Notes under the pieces: model-generated
The model's database searches: none
What the model was told of the DNA's origin: nothing
The model's input: the letters and a program-made list of their open reading frames with translations, nothing else
Position numbers and translations under genes: made by a program
In this document: positions 22,598 through 34,639 of the stretch, one piece after another
Layout: each line of letters begins with the position of its first letter
Position numbering within the stretch: the first letter of the stretch is position 1
Assembly (NCBI GenBank): GCA_020310875.1
Contig: CM035407.1
Coordinates: forward strand, 217,899,145-217,963,144
DNA from: Ceratopteris richardii
Taxonomy: Eukaryota; Streptophyta; Polypodiopsida; Polypodiales; Pteridaceae
Reading direction: 5' to 3'
Length of the DNA stretch: 64,000 nt

Positions 22598-23269
22598 CTA
22601 CAATAATTTCCATGGTAGTATCTCTATGTCCAGTTCGTGAATTCAGTTGGTATTGTCATCTTTGTGTTGCTTCAAAATTTGTGTCCATGAAGGTCCACAA
22701 TAGGGGTGATCATCGGAGTATTATACATTGGTATACGAGCCACATCACACAGCCAAATTGAGATATCACGCTCAGCATGTGATAATTCAGGATGACACAT
22801 ATGACCTTTTCATTTCTTTGACATGTATATTGGTCATGCTTGTATATGCCAAATATACTTTAGTGAGCTTTAATAGATTTATTTGTCGAGAGTGATGGCA
22901 CATATGTTTCTTGCCGTCCTTGAAGGTTCAGACAACCCCCTTACAATTAGCGATATGAAAATCATTATTGAAGGTTAATTTCTTCATGGGGAGGGTCCTT
23001 ATCCCTTTTCTTCTTGTTTTTATCTTCCTCTTTTCTCTTCAAAGTGGAGGAATCCAAACAAAATGATCTTTCCTTAAAGGGGCTCTTCCATGGAATCTCC
23101 AATTGTTGTCTCCATTTACAAGTCGGCTTCTTTAGAAATGAACTTGGAACCTTTTTCGAAATTGTATATCTGATGATGGAGCTTTCATGGTCTTGGTTAC
23201 CTTCATTTTTAGTGGTGAATTCATCCTCCTTACAAGTGGTGTAAGCCTCCTAGTTGTCTTCTTTACTGC
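22594..23269. other. Unclassified stretch
   Basis: A plus frame at 23014-23244 has no recognisable family. It may be the antisense of further LINE ORF1 tail (Lys/Glu-rich on the minus strand), continuing the fragment at 23270-23967. Confidence 0.4.
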
Positions 23270-23967
23270 AGGAGTCCTCCAAGGTTTTTCCTTTAGTGTC
23301 TACGTCATATTGATTCCTTCCCTTGGGTAATCAAACTCGTTGATCTCCTTTTCCAGGTAGCAATAGATGTTCGTTAGTGTAGTTGCATCAGAGGGGCTCC
23401 TCTCAATTGTCCCCTTAGGGCTTCTTTTCTTTCCTTGTCTCACTTCCATGAATCCTTCTGAGTCCCTCACCAAGACTTGAGTTTCTTTCTCTTCCCCAAC
23501 GTTTAGAGGATGATCTAGAGCCCTAAATTGGCTCTTTGTAGCATTGGTTGCTTCCTGGTTCTTCTTGTTCCTAAAGGAATTTTGTTTCAAAGTACACTCT
23601 TTTATCCTGTGTCCTTGAAGCCCATAGTGCAAACACACATTTGGTTAATTCTTGTATATGATTTCGTGCTCCCAGGCTTCCCCTTAACCGATGTCTATGG
23701 AAATCTTTGTAGGTATAATATTATTTAGATATGTTTTGATGCATATCCGTGGGTGCCATCTTGCATTGAACGAATGTTCCATACCTTCATAAATGGAGCC
23801 CCCGACATCATCTCTTGAGGCTAACGACTGACCAATGGGTGTCACAATTTCTCATAAGAGACCATACAAGAAGAAGGGTAAGTTAGGAAACTCAACCTAG
23901 AGTGGGTAACGAAGTGGTTTAGTATTATTTGGAACAAAATTAGGGAACCACTTAAAGAGGTATAAGG
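23270..23967 (-). pseudogene. LINE ORF1 fragment (DUF4283 C-part and zinc knuckle)
   Basis: Read from right to left: FKWFPNFVPNN and VEFPNLPFFLYGLL match the end of the DUF4283-like domain, and GMEHSFNARWHPRICIKTYL the linker. CLHYGLQGHRIKEC near 23638-23597 is a CCHC knuckle in which the second Cys is Tyr. A 112-residue hydrophilic tail follows (23638-23300; KNQEATNATKSQFRA). Several stops lie upstream of the knuckle. This is a nucleic-acid-binding LINE ORF1, not a host zinc-knuckle gene: the domain order and its truncation at the gypsy LTR on the right argue for that. The corresponding ORF2 is absent. Confidence 0.75.
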
Positions 23968-24670
23968 TGTCATGGACAAAGGAAACCATTCTAAGTCTCA
24001 AATTCCATGTGAATCCTATATCTCATGATTGGTTTAGAATTAGGAAAAACGAATGTGTCCATTGCATCGAGAACGTGCCAAAATCCTAAGATCGACTGTC
24101 TATTTGTTAAATTCTGACATTCAGAGGTCCTGTTCGAATCGCTGACATCATTGATGACATCATCAACTCGTAACCGCCTTTGGGAACCACCTTTGAAATC
24201 CTTTACAAGGAGGCCTTGGCCACATACATGCTCAATCTTATCAATACAAGTCTTGGGAGCTCAAGGAGTCGTGACCGCCAAGTAAGTACTCTCCAAGTTC
24301 CAGTTCTAGTTCTTCTCTTGTTCCTTGTTATAGTCTTGTCTACTCTAGTTCTTGGACATCCTACCTTGTCCTCTTGTAGTCTCATAGTATGAGATCTTTT
24401 CGAGTTATTTCCTGTATCTAGTTCATCTTCCAGAAGGGAATTCTTTTAATCTTGATATCTTGTTTCATACTTACGATCCTGGGTTGTGGGATCTTGAATA
24501 TCATCTGTCGTCGAGTTATCCATACCTATCAATCCCCAGTTGTGGCATGTTTTGTATCAATCACATATTCTTGTATCATTTTCCCTACATGGGTGTTCTT
24601 GTAATTAAAAGTATATTTCCAAAATCTTATCTAGTCTAGTCAGAGAGCACAATCTAGTGCTCCCTTGACA
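23968..24670 (+). repeat. 5' LTR of the plus-strand gypsy
   Basis: About 703 bp, starting TGTCATGGACAAAGG and ending CTCCCTTGACA. The end is supported by the inverted half-copy at 42256-42407, whose terminus TGTTAGGGGAGC is the reverse complement of a related LTR end. The start is inferred from where similarity to 42003-42255 fades. A segment near 24195-24215 lines up with CTATAAAAGGAGGGCTTGGC at 42220, so the TATA box is mutated here to TTTACAAGG. Confidence 0.72.
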
Positions 24671-24707
24671 TTTTGGCAAGACTAGCTTCTTTTCAAGACT
24701 AGGCATC

Positions 24708-25316
24708 ATGGAGAATGCTTATGAACAGATTGTGGCATCACTTCAAATTCTTCAACAACAAATCAAGGACCTAACTCATAGACAGACACAAGTCGAGATG
24801 GAATATCTCGTTCATGTAGGCATGCTCATCGAGGAAATACAAGAACAAGTCGGGGATCTTCCAACAAATCAAGGAAACATTCAAGTGAGCCAACATCCTA
24901 GTTCATCTTTCATGAAGGAACCCAAAATTTGCATGCCAAAAAAGTTTGATGATGATTGCACAAAGTTCTAAGGGTTCGTACAGTAAGTCGAATTGTACAT
25001 CCATATGAAGCCTGATAGATACCCTAATGATGCATCCAAGGTTGGTTTTATTGGAACCTTGTTCTATGGTCAAGCATTAACATAGTTTGACCCAATCTTC
25101 GACAAGGATATGGTAGTACTTCATGACTATGAGGGGTTTCTTTGAGAACTCACCACCACATTTGGAGAGTTTAGAGAGTTGATATGTGACCTCACTTGGC
25201 ATGAAGGTTATTTCAAAAGACAATTTAGATGGGGTTTAAGAGATGATGTGAAGGGCCTTATGCTCACGATGCGAGAGGTTAGACATTGAATGAATACATC
25301 AACTAAGCTATTCAAT
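24708..25316 (+). pseudogene. Gypsy gag remnant
   Basis: The ATG at 24708 lies 38 bases after the LTR end and opens an 87-residue frame with a predicted coiled-coil-like N-terminus (YEQIVASLQILQQQIKDLTH). After a stop at 24969 the same protein continues as HMKPDRYPNDASKVGFIG and then GEFRELICDL, matching the retrotransposon gag fold. More stops at about 25081, 25146 and 25287. Gag forms the particle in this family. No zinc knuckle is recognisable before the protease. Confidence 0.75.
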
Positions 25317-25880
25317 GTGATAACCGCATTTTTTGAAAGGAAACAAGAAAAACAAGTAGAAGGAAGACCTCAGCAATGGGAAACGAGGAAGTCTGGTTGT
25401 AAAAGAGATTATCTTGCACTTGTGAAGCTAATCATGTTCAAGGAGACCCTTTCCCTTACATCTCTAGTAGATTCAGAAGCCTCCTCATGTTTCATTGATG
25501 AAGGATTGGTTAAGAAACATGGAATTCCTGTACTTCAGAAGAACAAACCACTAGTAGCTGAAGTAGTAGATGGTCAACCTCTAGCATATGGGAATATGAC
25601 AATGGAAACCACACCATTAAGAGTACACCTTGGTGACCATGAATCCCACATATGTTTCAATATAATATCAAGCCTAGTACATCTAGTCATCATTGGAATG
25701 CCTTGGTTAAAGAAACATAATCCAAACATTAACTGGGAAAAGAATAAAATCACCCGTCGAGATATCGAGAACCCGACATATGTCACAGCCAAAGGTTTGA
25801 TACATGTAGTAAGGGGGGAACCGACATATATGATCTATGCCATACCAGCTCAAGAACCCAAGAAAGAGGATCCAATGTAG
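25290..25880 (+). pseudogene. Gypsy protease region
   Basis: An open frame of 196 residues. LVDSEASSCFIDEGLVKKHG at about 25470-25530 is the retropepsin active site, but the third position of D-S/T-G is Glu, so the copy is inactive. MPWLKKHNPNINWEKNKI near 25700 is the usual hydrophobic end of the gypsy protease before the link to RT. The frame ends with a TAG just before the RT lead-in (YKGFEDVFEKKNGYILPEHR). Confidence 0.82.
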
Positions 25881-26620
25881 CTACCCGATTAGTACAAAGG
25901 CTTTGAAGATGTTTTTGAAAAGAAGAATGGATATATCCTTCCTGAGCATAGACCTTATGATTGTGCCATAGAACTTCAAGAGGGAGCACAACCACCCTTT
26001 GGACCAATCTACAGACTATCCCCAGAGCAACTTATAGAAATATGCAAGAACATTGATGAGAATCTATCAAAGGGACTAATCAAACACTCAAAGTCTCTAG
26101 CAGGAGCTCCTATTTTATTTGTAAAGAAGGATGGGACTCTCTAGATGTGTGTAGAATATCGTGGATTGAATAAAGTCACTATAAAGAACAAATACCCTCT
26201 AGCACTCATATTAGAGCTCTTGGAATGCCTTGTAAAAGCAAAGTTATTCATGAACATTGACCTTCGAGGAGCTTATAACCTTGTCAGCATCAAAGAAGGA
26301 GATGAATGGAAGACAACATTTTGAATAAGGTATGGCCATTTTGAGTACGTAGTTATGCCATTCTGTCTCAAAAATGCTCCATCTATCTTCCAACATATGA
26401 TGAATGATATCTTTCGACAGTATTTAGAGGATTTTTTTGTAATATACCTTGAGGATATCTTGATATTCTCCAAAAATCTAGAGGATCATGAATGTCATGT
26501 AACAATAGTCCTACAGAAACTAAGAGAAAAAGGTTTATATGCAAAATTGGAGAAGTTCTCTTTCCTTAAGACAAAGTGGAATTTTTAGGGTACACTGTAT
26601 CAGATAAAGGAATTTTTATG
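25881..26620 (+). pseudogene. Gypsy reverse transcriptase
   Basis: Starts with the standard lead-in (LPEHRPYDCAIELQEGAQPP), then [35 protein letters not shown] and [20 protein letters not shown]. The catalytic block reads VIYLEDILIFS, so one Asp of YLDD is Glu. Stops at about 26143 and 26322 and a frameshift near 26588 break it. The first catalytic Asp (NIDLRGA) is intact. Confidence 0.85.
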
Positions 26621-26699
26621 GACCCCAACAAGATTGAGGCAATCCTTGGTTGGCAATCACCTTCATGTGTTCAAGATGTACAATGTTTTTTGGGGTTTG

Positions 26700-27517
26700 C
26701 CAATTTCTATAGGATATTCATCAAGGGTTAGTCCAAGATAGTGACATCGCGTACCAAGCTTACATGGAACTCCAATTTCTCGTGGACGGAAAAAGCAGAA
26801 GAAGCCTTTCAGACCTTGAAATCAGCATTCACTATTGCTCCAATTCTAGTTCATCTTGATTTCAGTAAGCCCTTCTTCCTAGAGACAGATGCATCAAACT
26901 TTGCCCTAGGGGCCATTCTTTCCCAATATGGAGATGATGGAAACCTACATCCAGTTGCATATCACTCAAGGAAATTTTTCCCTCTAGAAATTAATTGTGA
27001 AATTCATGATAAAAAACTTCTTGCCATAGTGGATGCGTTTGATACCTAGCATCACGATCTAGAAGGAGTAGCTCATAAAGTTACTGTGTATATAGATCAC
27101 AAGAACCTAGAGTATTTTATGACAACCTGCATCCTCAATAGAAGGCAATCTCAATGGAGTGATTTTCTATCCAGATTCGACTTTTTCATCACATATGGTC
27201 TAGGATGCTAACAATGTCAGTCACATGCCCTATCCAAAAGATCTTACCTTGCACCAAAGAAGGGTGAAGAGACCTTTGATCAACAAGAGAGTGTAGGACT
27301 CAATCTTGAGCATCTCCAGTTAGCAGCTATCTCTTCAAGCCATCATGAAATGTCAGCCTTGAATCATTTGATCTATGAGAATCTACCACAGGATGGATTG
27401 TTTTGTAACATTAAGCAGAAAGTTCAAGAAGGAAAAGTCCAAGAAGTAAACGAATTTCCAAAAAAGGATGGTTTACTACTCTATAAGAACCTATTGTATG
27501 TCCTTCTAGGAAAGCCT
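26700..27517 (+). pseudogene. Gypsy RNase H and linker
   Basis: LTWNSNFSWTEKAEEAFQTL, then LETDASNFALGAILSQ with the first catalytic Asp, HPVAYHSRKFFPLEINCEIH, and after a stop near 27047 [16 protein letters not shown] and HALSKRSYL. The frame at 27350 on reaches DGLLLYKNLLYVLLGKPR, normally just upstream of the integrase HHCC finger, and ends there at the junction with the next element. Confidence 0.82.
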
Positions 27518-27524
27518 AGGATCC

Positions 27525-28259
27525 TAGGAGTACGTGCATGCAACACGGCTTGCACCTTATTTGGATCCACTTGAATGCCTTGTTGTGAAATAATATGGCC
27601 AAGTAATTTGCCACAGGAAACCAAAATGACCGACTTGTTGGGATTTAAACACAACCAAAATTCTTGACACTTAGAAAAGCAGCACCGTAAGTGATAGAGG
27701 TGAGATGATGTGTCCTCGGATAAGGAAAGATCATCTGGATACACTCCCATAAAGGTGGTTAAGTAGGGGGAAAAAATTTCTTGCATGTATCATTGGAAGG
27801 TACCTGGGGTATTGCGAAGATTGAACCACATCACCGTACATGCATGTCCACCCCAATTTGTAATAAATGCACTCTTCGATATATCCATTTCAACCATGCA
27901 CACCTCATTATAGCCACTGTAACCATCCAAAAAGGAATACATTTCTTGTCCGGCAACATCATCGAGCATTGTATCCAAAAGGGAAGTGGGAAGGGATCCG
28001 GTACGATCGCCACATTTAATTTTTGATAATCCACACAGATACGCAACTGCTTATTTTTCTTTGGGAGGATAACAATAGGTGAAATCCATTCCGCATGCTC
28101 AATGGGAAAAATGAAACCTACTTCCAGCAAGTGATCTAATTCCGCTTTCACTTGAGCAGCATAATTAGGGTTCATGCGATAACTCGGTTGGTTGATTGGA
28201 CGTGCATCCGGCTTGAGCATCACACGCTGTTGATAGATGTGAGGGTCCAACCCTTTCAT
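27525..28259 (-). pseudogene. Gypsy RT (minus-strand element)
   Basis: Starts at 28259 (MKGLDPHIYQQRVMLKPDAR). Blocks in order: EVGFIFPIEHAEWISPIVIL, LRICVDYQKLNVAI, a frameshift near 28000, RWFNLRNTPGTFQ, then VYPDDLSLSEDTSSHLYHLR. The YLDD Leu is Pro, but both Asp remain. LLGHIISQQGIQVDPNKVQAV is the end of the palm and thumb. The frame then runs into antisense of the other gypsy. Confidence 0.85.
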
Positions 28260-28421
28260 ATCTCAATAGTCCCATACAAATACAGCTTGGAACTCTGTCA
28301 ACAACTGTAGTAGATCATTTTGAAAATTTTTTGGTAACCCTACCTTAATCTTGACTGGTCGTGATGTATCCTCATTTCCGAGATCGCAGGTGATAAGTTG
28401 ATCTTCCGGTACATAAAATTG
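28260..28421 (-). other. Protease-RT linker of the minus-strand gypsy
   Basis: Short broken stretch in the same orientation; stops separate the protease frame from RT. Confidence 0.5.
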
Positions 28422-29432
28422 TCATTGCATGGGTATATCCTCAGGTGATTGGAATAAATGGTGGAAAATCTGGGCATTCAAAGCTTGATCCATAGCTAGG
28501 TCCCCTTCTTCTATAACTGGAACTACTGAATAAACAACCGGATTCCAATTATCTACAATTGCTTGTAACTCGATTGTTCCTAATGCGAGCAAATCCTGGT
28601 TAGCATTGGCAAAAGCTTCTTCTTCATCATCGAAAAGTCCATCCAACATATGCACAGGTTCGGCTACGTAGGGTCGATCATGGAGGTCGCATGGCTTCAT
28701 CTCGTCCAACGGAACTACATACTTCCGGTCGTTACTTTTGAAAATACGTTTGTGTGCTGACCAAACCTGCAATACTTTGGCTTGTTTCAATGAGGGCCTC
28801 CCGAATAGCAAGTTGTAGTGTAGAGTTGAGTCAGGTAATTCTAGAACAACAAAAGTCATTTTGAACACTGCTCCCTGAAGAGTAATGGGTATATCACGTA
28901 CCAAACCCACTCAATAGACCCTCGACTGATCTACCATCCTCACAAAAAATTGAATAGGCTCAATCTGAGTCCATCCTAACCTTTTACAAAGAGCGGCTGT
29001 TGCAATATTCACTCCGGAGCCTCCATCAATTAACACTTGAGTGATTTTGTGGTTTTTATACCATCGCGTGATTAAAGGAACAACATGGTCCACCGTAGAA
29101 TCTGTTTTTGGACTAATAGTGGCCGTAGTAGGTGTATACGAAGATCTTGGATAAACTTATCGCTCAAATTATTGTCGTACACCCAAAACCAAGGCTAACA
29201 GTTGCCCCAGTGGTATTGTAATGGAGGCCAACGATAGAATATTCCACACAGAGTCAAAATTCGACATACCCCTTACCGAATTTGGTGGACTCTCTGGTGG
29301 CAGTTTCACTGGACTTGATTCTTCTGGTGGTGGATTCGGTGCTGTTTGCTAGACCACCAGTACTGGATCAGGAAAAATTGTTGGTTCTTGATTGGCCCAC
29401 GTACTAGCTTTGGTAAAAACTCTTTGTTGTTC
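28422..29432 (-). pseudogene. Gypsy protease region (minus-strand element)
   Basis: 29093-28911 carries VLIDGGSGVNIATAALCKRL, a retropepsin-like active site of the DGGSG kind found in some plant gypsy lineages. After one stop near 28911 the frame continues at 28910 (GLVRDIPITLQGAVFKMTF; LLFGRPSLKQAKVLQVW), the typical flap and C-terminal LLGRP block, then an acidic linker to RT (LFDDEEEAFANANQDLLAL). 29432-29094 is a Pro-rich spacer between gag and protease (APNPPPEESSPVKLPPES). Confidence 0.82.
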
Positions 29433-31027
29433 TCAAATGCGAGGCTCAAAAATCTTAGTAGCTGGTTGTAATTTCTTGCCAGACCGTGTTTGGACTACTG
29501 CTGCTTGAGTATCTACTACAAAAATATATACCATGTTGGCCATTGGATGCTGTCGTTCTTTTCTTCGTTTATCATACTCGGCCGCCTCCTTACAATATCT
29601 GCTGATATGTCCAATGTCACCACAGAAATGGCATCTGGGTGGTGGTAGGGATGTTCCTTCACTCGATTGACTAGAGTTCCATTGCGTCTGGCCGAAGTTG
29701 TTTGCTCGTGTTCCCCTGTAGGGTTTATAATTTTGATAGGGACTATTCCTCAACTGCGGTGGTACATAGTGGGCAGCTTGTTGTCCTTGCTCCTGTATTA
29801 TAGCATTTACGATTGGCCTCGCTTGTACTTTAGCATTATATGGACACATTTCGGTGGAGTGACTCGTTGTATTACAAATAGTGCAATACATTTGATTTAG
29901 TGTACAAGCAGAAGGAGTGTGTCCCGGGTTCTTACATTTTGTACAATACACTTGTTTCAAGGGATCCTCACTCGTACACTTAGTCACCTTCAGCCAGTCC
30001 AAATCTTCAGTGAACCCACCCACTTCATGTCCCAACTGTAATGCCAGGGTTATAACTGCATCTAGAGTCATACCACCCACACAACGTATGATCATTACTT
30101 GTTTAAGTTGAGGTTTTAATCCATTAATAAACCACTGGGTAATCACATCATCGGGCATGTTAGCATGCACCATGGCAGTTGCCGTAGATGAGTACAAAAT
30201 AAAGTTGCGTACTCCTGCACATTCTGGTGTGGTTTTTGTCTATTATTTTGCAGATAGTCAAAGATCTCAGTCACATTTTTCTTCAACCAGAATCGTTGTA
30301 AGAAGGCATCCTTAACATCATCGTACTAAGCGAAATGGTTAATTTCATACTCAGTTAACCATGGAGTAGCCTCATTAACCAACGTAGACTGGAACACTAG
30401 AGCCTTATATGTCGGATCGGGTGGATAGTTGAGTACAACATAATTAATTTCAAAAGTTCTCACATGTGCATCCGGATCGTCACTAGGAAAGCCTCCAAAT
30501 TTTGTATATGTAACTCCAGCTGGTACCGGTCATGATGATATGGCCTGCTGCTACTGTTGTTGTTGCTATTGATGTTGCTTCTGCTGTTGTTGTTGGTGTT
30601 GTTGTTTCGAACCACTCATGGTGTTTAAACCAAGAGGAAATGTAACTACCGAATGACTTGAACCAATTAAACCTAATTGCTGCTGTGTTGTCCCGTCTTC
30701 TTGCGTGTTCTCCGGTAATCGGATATTATTAAGTTGTTCCCACATGCCTACACCCAACTACCCTTCCTCGTAGATGGCCTCTGAAGTGAGCTTTTCACCA
30801 AAACTTTCATCCAACAGTACACTAGTTCCCTCAAAATCAGAACCGAGAGTATAACTTTCACCAAAATTCTGCAAACCGACCCCGGAATTATCCGACGTTC
30901 CACCAAAATTCCACAAACTGCTACCGAAAATTTCCACACTATCACCAGAACCAGTGCTTACTTCATCAACCTTACTTTTCAAAGATGGGGTTGGTTGCAC
31001 TTCTTGTATACCCTGTAATCCTTGCAC
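29433..31027 (-). pseudogene. Gypsy gag with zinc knuckles (minus-strand element)
   Basis: The N-terminal part (31027-30566) has an acidic start, then a Gln/His-rich tract near 30600-30545 with two stops. 30530-30205 is the gag core (FGGFPSDDPDAHVRTFEINY, PWLTEYEINHF, FLQRFWLKKNVTEIFDYLQN) with one stop. A frameshift near 30205 leads to an open 254-residue frame (30197-29433): HANMPDDVITQWFINGLKPQ, then CTKCKNPGHTPSAC, a CCHC-type knuckle; CTICNTTSHSTEMC, a second; and CHFCGDIGHISRYC, a third near the end. Three knuckles in one gag are more than most gypsy elements have. About four stops and one frameshift. Confidence 0.85.
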
Positions 31028-31060
31028 AAGGAAATGCTGAGGTGGTACTCCACTAGCCTA

Positions 31061-32059
31061 GATTTCTCGCTTTCCTTCTAACGATTGTCCGTCACCACTA
31101 CTACCTCGAAGTGTTCCCAATGCGCTAGGAATTTTCCAGGGATGCTGATCCGTTCTGTACTTCGGGTACGATTCTCCGAAACATCTTACAGGCATATATC
31201 ATCAGATTCTTTCTCAACTCTTAGTCTATGCACTGACTGGCTACTCCATGCCCCATGGCCGGCACCAGTGTTAAAGTTATTAATGTTTAATTCTACACGT
31301 GGGTTCTTGGGATGGTCAGGGGTCTGATAATTCAGAGACCTTTATGTATTTTCCCAAATCACTATTTAACTTTCGACAATTAACTTCATTGATTAACTCC
31401 GAACAATTACAAGAGATTCGACTACGCTCCCAACGCAAAACAATTTCTTAACCATCATTGTAACCACGTACGTAGAACTTCTACTATTCATTTGTTATTA
31501 CTATTATAATCGCGCTTAATTCACGATGTAATGAAATGTTAACACAATACCTTATTCATTCAATACCGAATGTTTAACAACACACACGACACCATGGTTT
31601 GAATAATATGCGACATAATCAACGCCAGTCAATCACCCAGACAAGACACTCTGATGACGCATTTGTCGTTTCTTCCCCCACATTACTTCTATTAACCAAG
31701 AAAATGTTACAACATTTGCACGACACCCTTTTTAGTGCGCGACTTTTCTAATTACAATTATTCTTCTAAATAATATTCTGACAACTTGACAAGATGTTGG
31801 ACATCTCTTCTTCATGTGCCCTAGAAGTTACCCAATTTGGAAATCCCGCATCAAAATTTTGAGCTTGCAAAGACAAATCAATTAGAAACAATCGTTACTT
31901 GGAGAGCTAATTCCTTTCTCATTTGCATTGTTGAACTCCATCAAAGGGGAATTGCTCTAGAAGAAATATAAGGAAACATGCACATGAAAATTTGATACAC
32001 ATCTGAAAGAATGGTTGATTGGAAGGTCTCTCAGCTTCTTAGGTACAAGAATATGTAAT
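31061..32059. other. Leader and possible 5' LTR of the minus-strand gypsy
   Basis: Noncoding. Minus-strand TGGTGCCGGCCATGG (about 31252-31266) could be a tRNA primer site at the LTR border, which would place an LTR at about 31270-31850. No paired LTR exists in the window to test this. Confidence 0.35.
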
Positions 32060-32345
32060 TGTGAGAAATATCTTCCTTTCAAACACCATAGGATGTTTGT
32101 CTTGAAAAAGGACAAGATTAAAAGCAAGTTTGTCGCTCATAAGCACAAGGAAAAAATCATTAAACTTCTCTCTACCTCATGGTGAAACTTTTGTCTCCCA
32201 TTGACTCTTAGGTTTCATTCCTGTTGTCATAGCTATTACAATACAAGGGATCCCAAGGGTACTATGCCCATTCACTATATTGCACTTTGTTCTTTTATTA
32301 ATTTAAACAGGGGAGAGTAGGACTCTTCCAAACTTCCTTTTTTTT
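32060..32345 (+). mobile_element. LINE 3' end fragment
   Basis: A short Lys-rich frame ends near 32186, then a 3'UTR with GGGATCCCAAGGGTACTATG and GGGGAGAGTAGGACTCTTCC, matching the tail of the SINE and of the LINEs at 3.9 and 40.1 kb. The tail is T-rich rather than A-rich here (32336-32346). Confidence 0.65.
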
Positions 32346-34639
32346 CAATATTGTGTGCTTGATTATTATAAATAATAGAGTAAAATTATGGCTTAGGTGT
32401 GGGGCTGAATTGTAAGAAAAGATTTAGAAGGGGTTAAACACCTCCAAAAAAGTTGGCTAAACATTGGGGAAGTGATTTAGAAGAGGTTTTCTCACATACC
32501 ATTTCTCACAATGTATTGCAAGGCACACTTCATATACAGGTTGTATAGAACTAAATGTTATGTGCGATCATTATTTGTGGTATTTGGAAGCATTCAATTT
32601 ATCTTGAAAGACGAAGATGTAAAATATATCACTCTTGTTAGCCATCTCCAATTGATTCTTTCCTAAAAGAACCCAAAAATCTATGATGGAGCTTAAGATG
32701 GAGCATATTGCTCTTATGAGTCCTTTACTTTCTCTCACAATGGATGTAACCAAAAATCTACTCTCATAATACTAAAAACCATTCTTTGGGAACTTTTTCC
32801 ATGTAATTTCTTTAAAGAAAGAGGTCATAGATCTCATATGCTAAATCATAGTTCACAACGAAGTCTTAGCTTAAAGGTGAGGAATATTTACGATGAAGAG
32901 TTGGCTTAACACTAGTGTTGTACTTGGACACATTAGTGTCCTTGAACACATTAGTTTCCTAGAAAAGAGACATTATTTGATGAAGTTTTTAGATTATTAG
33001 AGGGAACCATTTATAAATGTAAATATGTGACATGTTAACATAAGGTTTGAATATCCCTAGAAAAATATAGTTTTGAATAAATGATTGAAAACTAAAATTT
33101 ATTTGCTAATTTTAGTATGGGCACAAAAATTACAGTGATGTCAATTAGTGGTTATTTTTTATTAAAATTGTAATATTTCAACTTCCATTGTTCTATGCAA
33201 TCTTATTTTATATATTTCAATAATTTTCTATTCATAATGAGGGATCTAAATTTTTTTACCAGGTTTATGGCATAAAATTAATCTCGTTTATGCCATGATG
33301 GTGTTATCATCTATGGATTATTTTGATAAGTGATCCTATGAATATAACTCATTTTTTATTATCAAAATAATACCTAGGATTCTTAAAGCTATAAATATCT
33401 TTTTGACAACCTTAGGAGTCAAATTTCTAAGTTCTTGTTTTTTTCTTCAAGTTAAACAATACTATTGTTTTTCTATGCTAAGAAAAGGTCATTTGATGAG
33501 CAAATATAGCATATGCTACATGATTAAAGTTAATATACTAGTTTTGTTTTATATAAAGTTCTTTATAGTGTTTATAGAATTATTTTGATTGATATTATAT
33601 ACCTTATGTCATTGAGAAAATCTATTATATTATATACTTTGTATCATTGAGAAAAGCTGATTTTTAAGGATGAAATGTTGTCGTCATAGAGTGGAATATG
33701 GATATTCAATGGAATATTAGTATTGTTAGTGTTATGTGAGACAAGTACAAAACTTATTGGTTTAAAGATATCTAGCATATTTATATGGTACTAAATGATG
33801 GGTTTTGAAATAAAACGCTAGTAGTTTTAGTGTTTTTATGCATCAATATCATATGGGAGGCTCGTACAATGTGTAACTACATGATGGGCATGCTATATTG
33901 TAGTAAATTTGTTATTGTAAAAGTGATTGTTTTAATTCCCAAGACTTGTCTTAAATTATTATATGACTTTAATTAAACATTAGAAAAATTATTCCAATAT
34001 GAGGAAAATTTTTATTATGGAGATAGTTTTTTGTTCTCATATATAACTCTACAAAACAATAGTTTTTCTTAACCATATTCAATAATTCATGTACTTTGAG
34101 TTATCCAAAAAGGTTATTTCTTAAAATATATATTTTTATAGAACATCTAGGTATAGTTCTTCATGGGGCTTGAAAGTTTTTTCAAAATTTTATTTGATTA
34201 GTATGCATGATTTTTTTGTTAGAAAAAAGGACATGGTAGTGTCTTGTTTTGGTACAATACTAGTGTTAAAGGAGAGGAAAAGTTATCTTATTTATGGGTT
34301 TCAAGGTAGTTTCTTCATATCACTTCAGTCTGCACAAAAGAATTCCTCCTATCATGTCGTGGGAGTGGAAAATAATATCAAATGATTTATATATTCACAT
34401 TATCAAATGAAAAAAACATATTTTTACAAAAGCAAATTCTATTGAGTTAATAATAAAAGAAAATTTGTACAGAGAAAGGACACAATGTCCTTTTGATCCC
34501 TTGGGACAAGGCAATGGTAGAACGGCCTAAAGGTGCAATAATGGTGATGGCCCAAAAACGATGTTGATGAACATTAATAGAGATTGTTGATTATAGATAT
34601 ACAATTCTTGATCTCTCTTCTATCATACAATAATTTCAT
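32346..34639. other. AT-rich stretch, no gene seen
   Basis: About 2.3 kb of strongly AT-rich sequence with only short frames. I recognise no protein family, LTR border or tandem repeat. Confidence 0.55.

Larger units (their letters stand above)
24671..27517 (+). mobile_element. Plus-strand Ty3/gypsy (gag to RNase H), 3'-truncated
   Basis: Primer region and gag follow the LTR; protease, RT and RNase H are present in order; the interior stops at the start of the integrase zinc-binding region (YKNLLYVLLGKPR), where a second gypsy in the opposite orientation begins. Integrase, chromodomain and 3' LTR are lost. Sequence style ([28 protein letters not shown]) is that of chromoviruses. Confidence 0.85.
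27518..31060 (-). mobile_element. Minus-strand Ty3/gypsy (gag, protease, RT), 3'-truncated
   Basis: Read from right to left: gag with two or three zinc knuckles, protease, RT. RNase H and integrase are missing because the element ends at the junction near 27518. It is a different lineage from the plus-strand gypsy: its protease motif is LIDGGSGVNI and gag carries a Gln-rich segment. Confidence 0.85.

Noticed and set aside
23300-23638. Host zinc-knuckle protein gene
   Set aside because: The upstream text matches the DUF4283-like part of LINE ORF1 and the knuckle lacks one Cys.
27781-28026. Plus-strand 81-residue frame
   Set aside because: Antisense of the minus-strand gypsy RT.
30541-30610. 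Poly-Gln host protein
   Set aside because: The CAA-rich tract is in frame with gypsy gag on both sides and has stops.
31252-31266. Gypsy primer-binding site TGGTGCCGGCCATGG
   Set aside because: It does not match a tRNA 3' end I can name, and the LTR has no partner to fix the border; mentioned only as a possibility.
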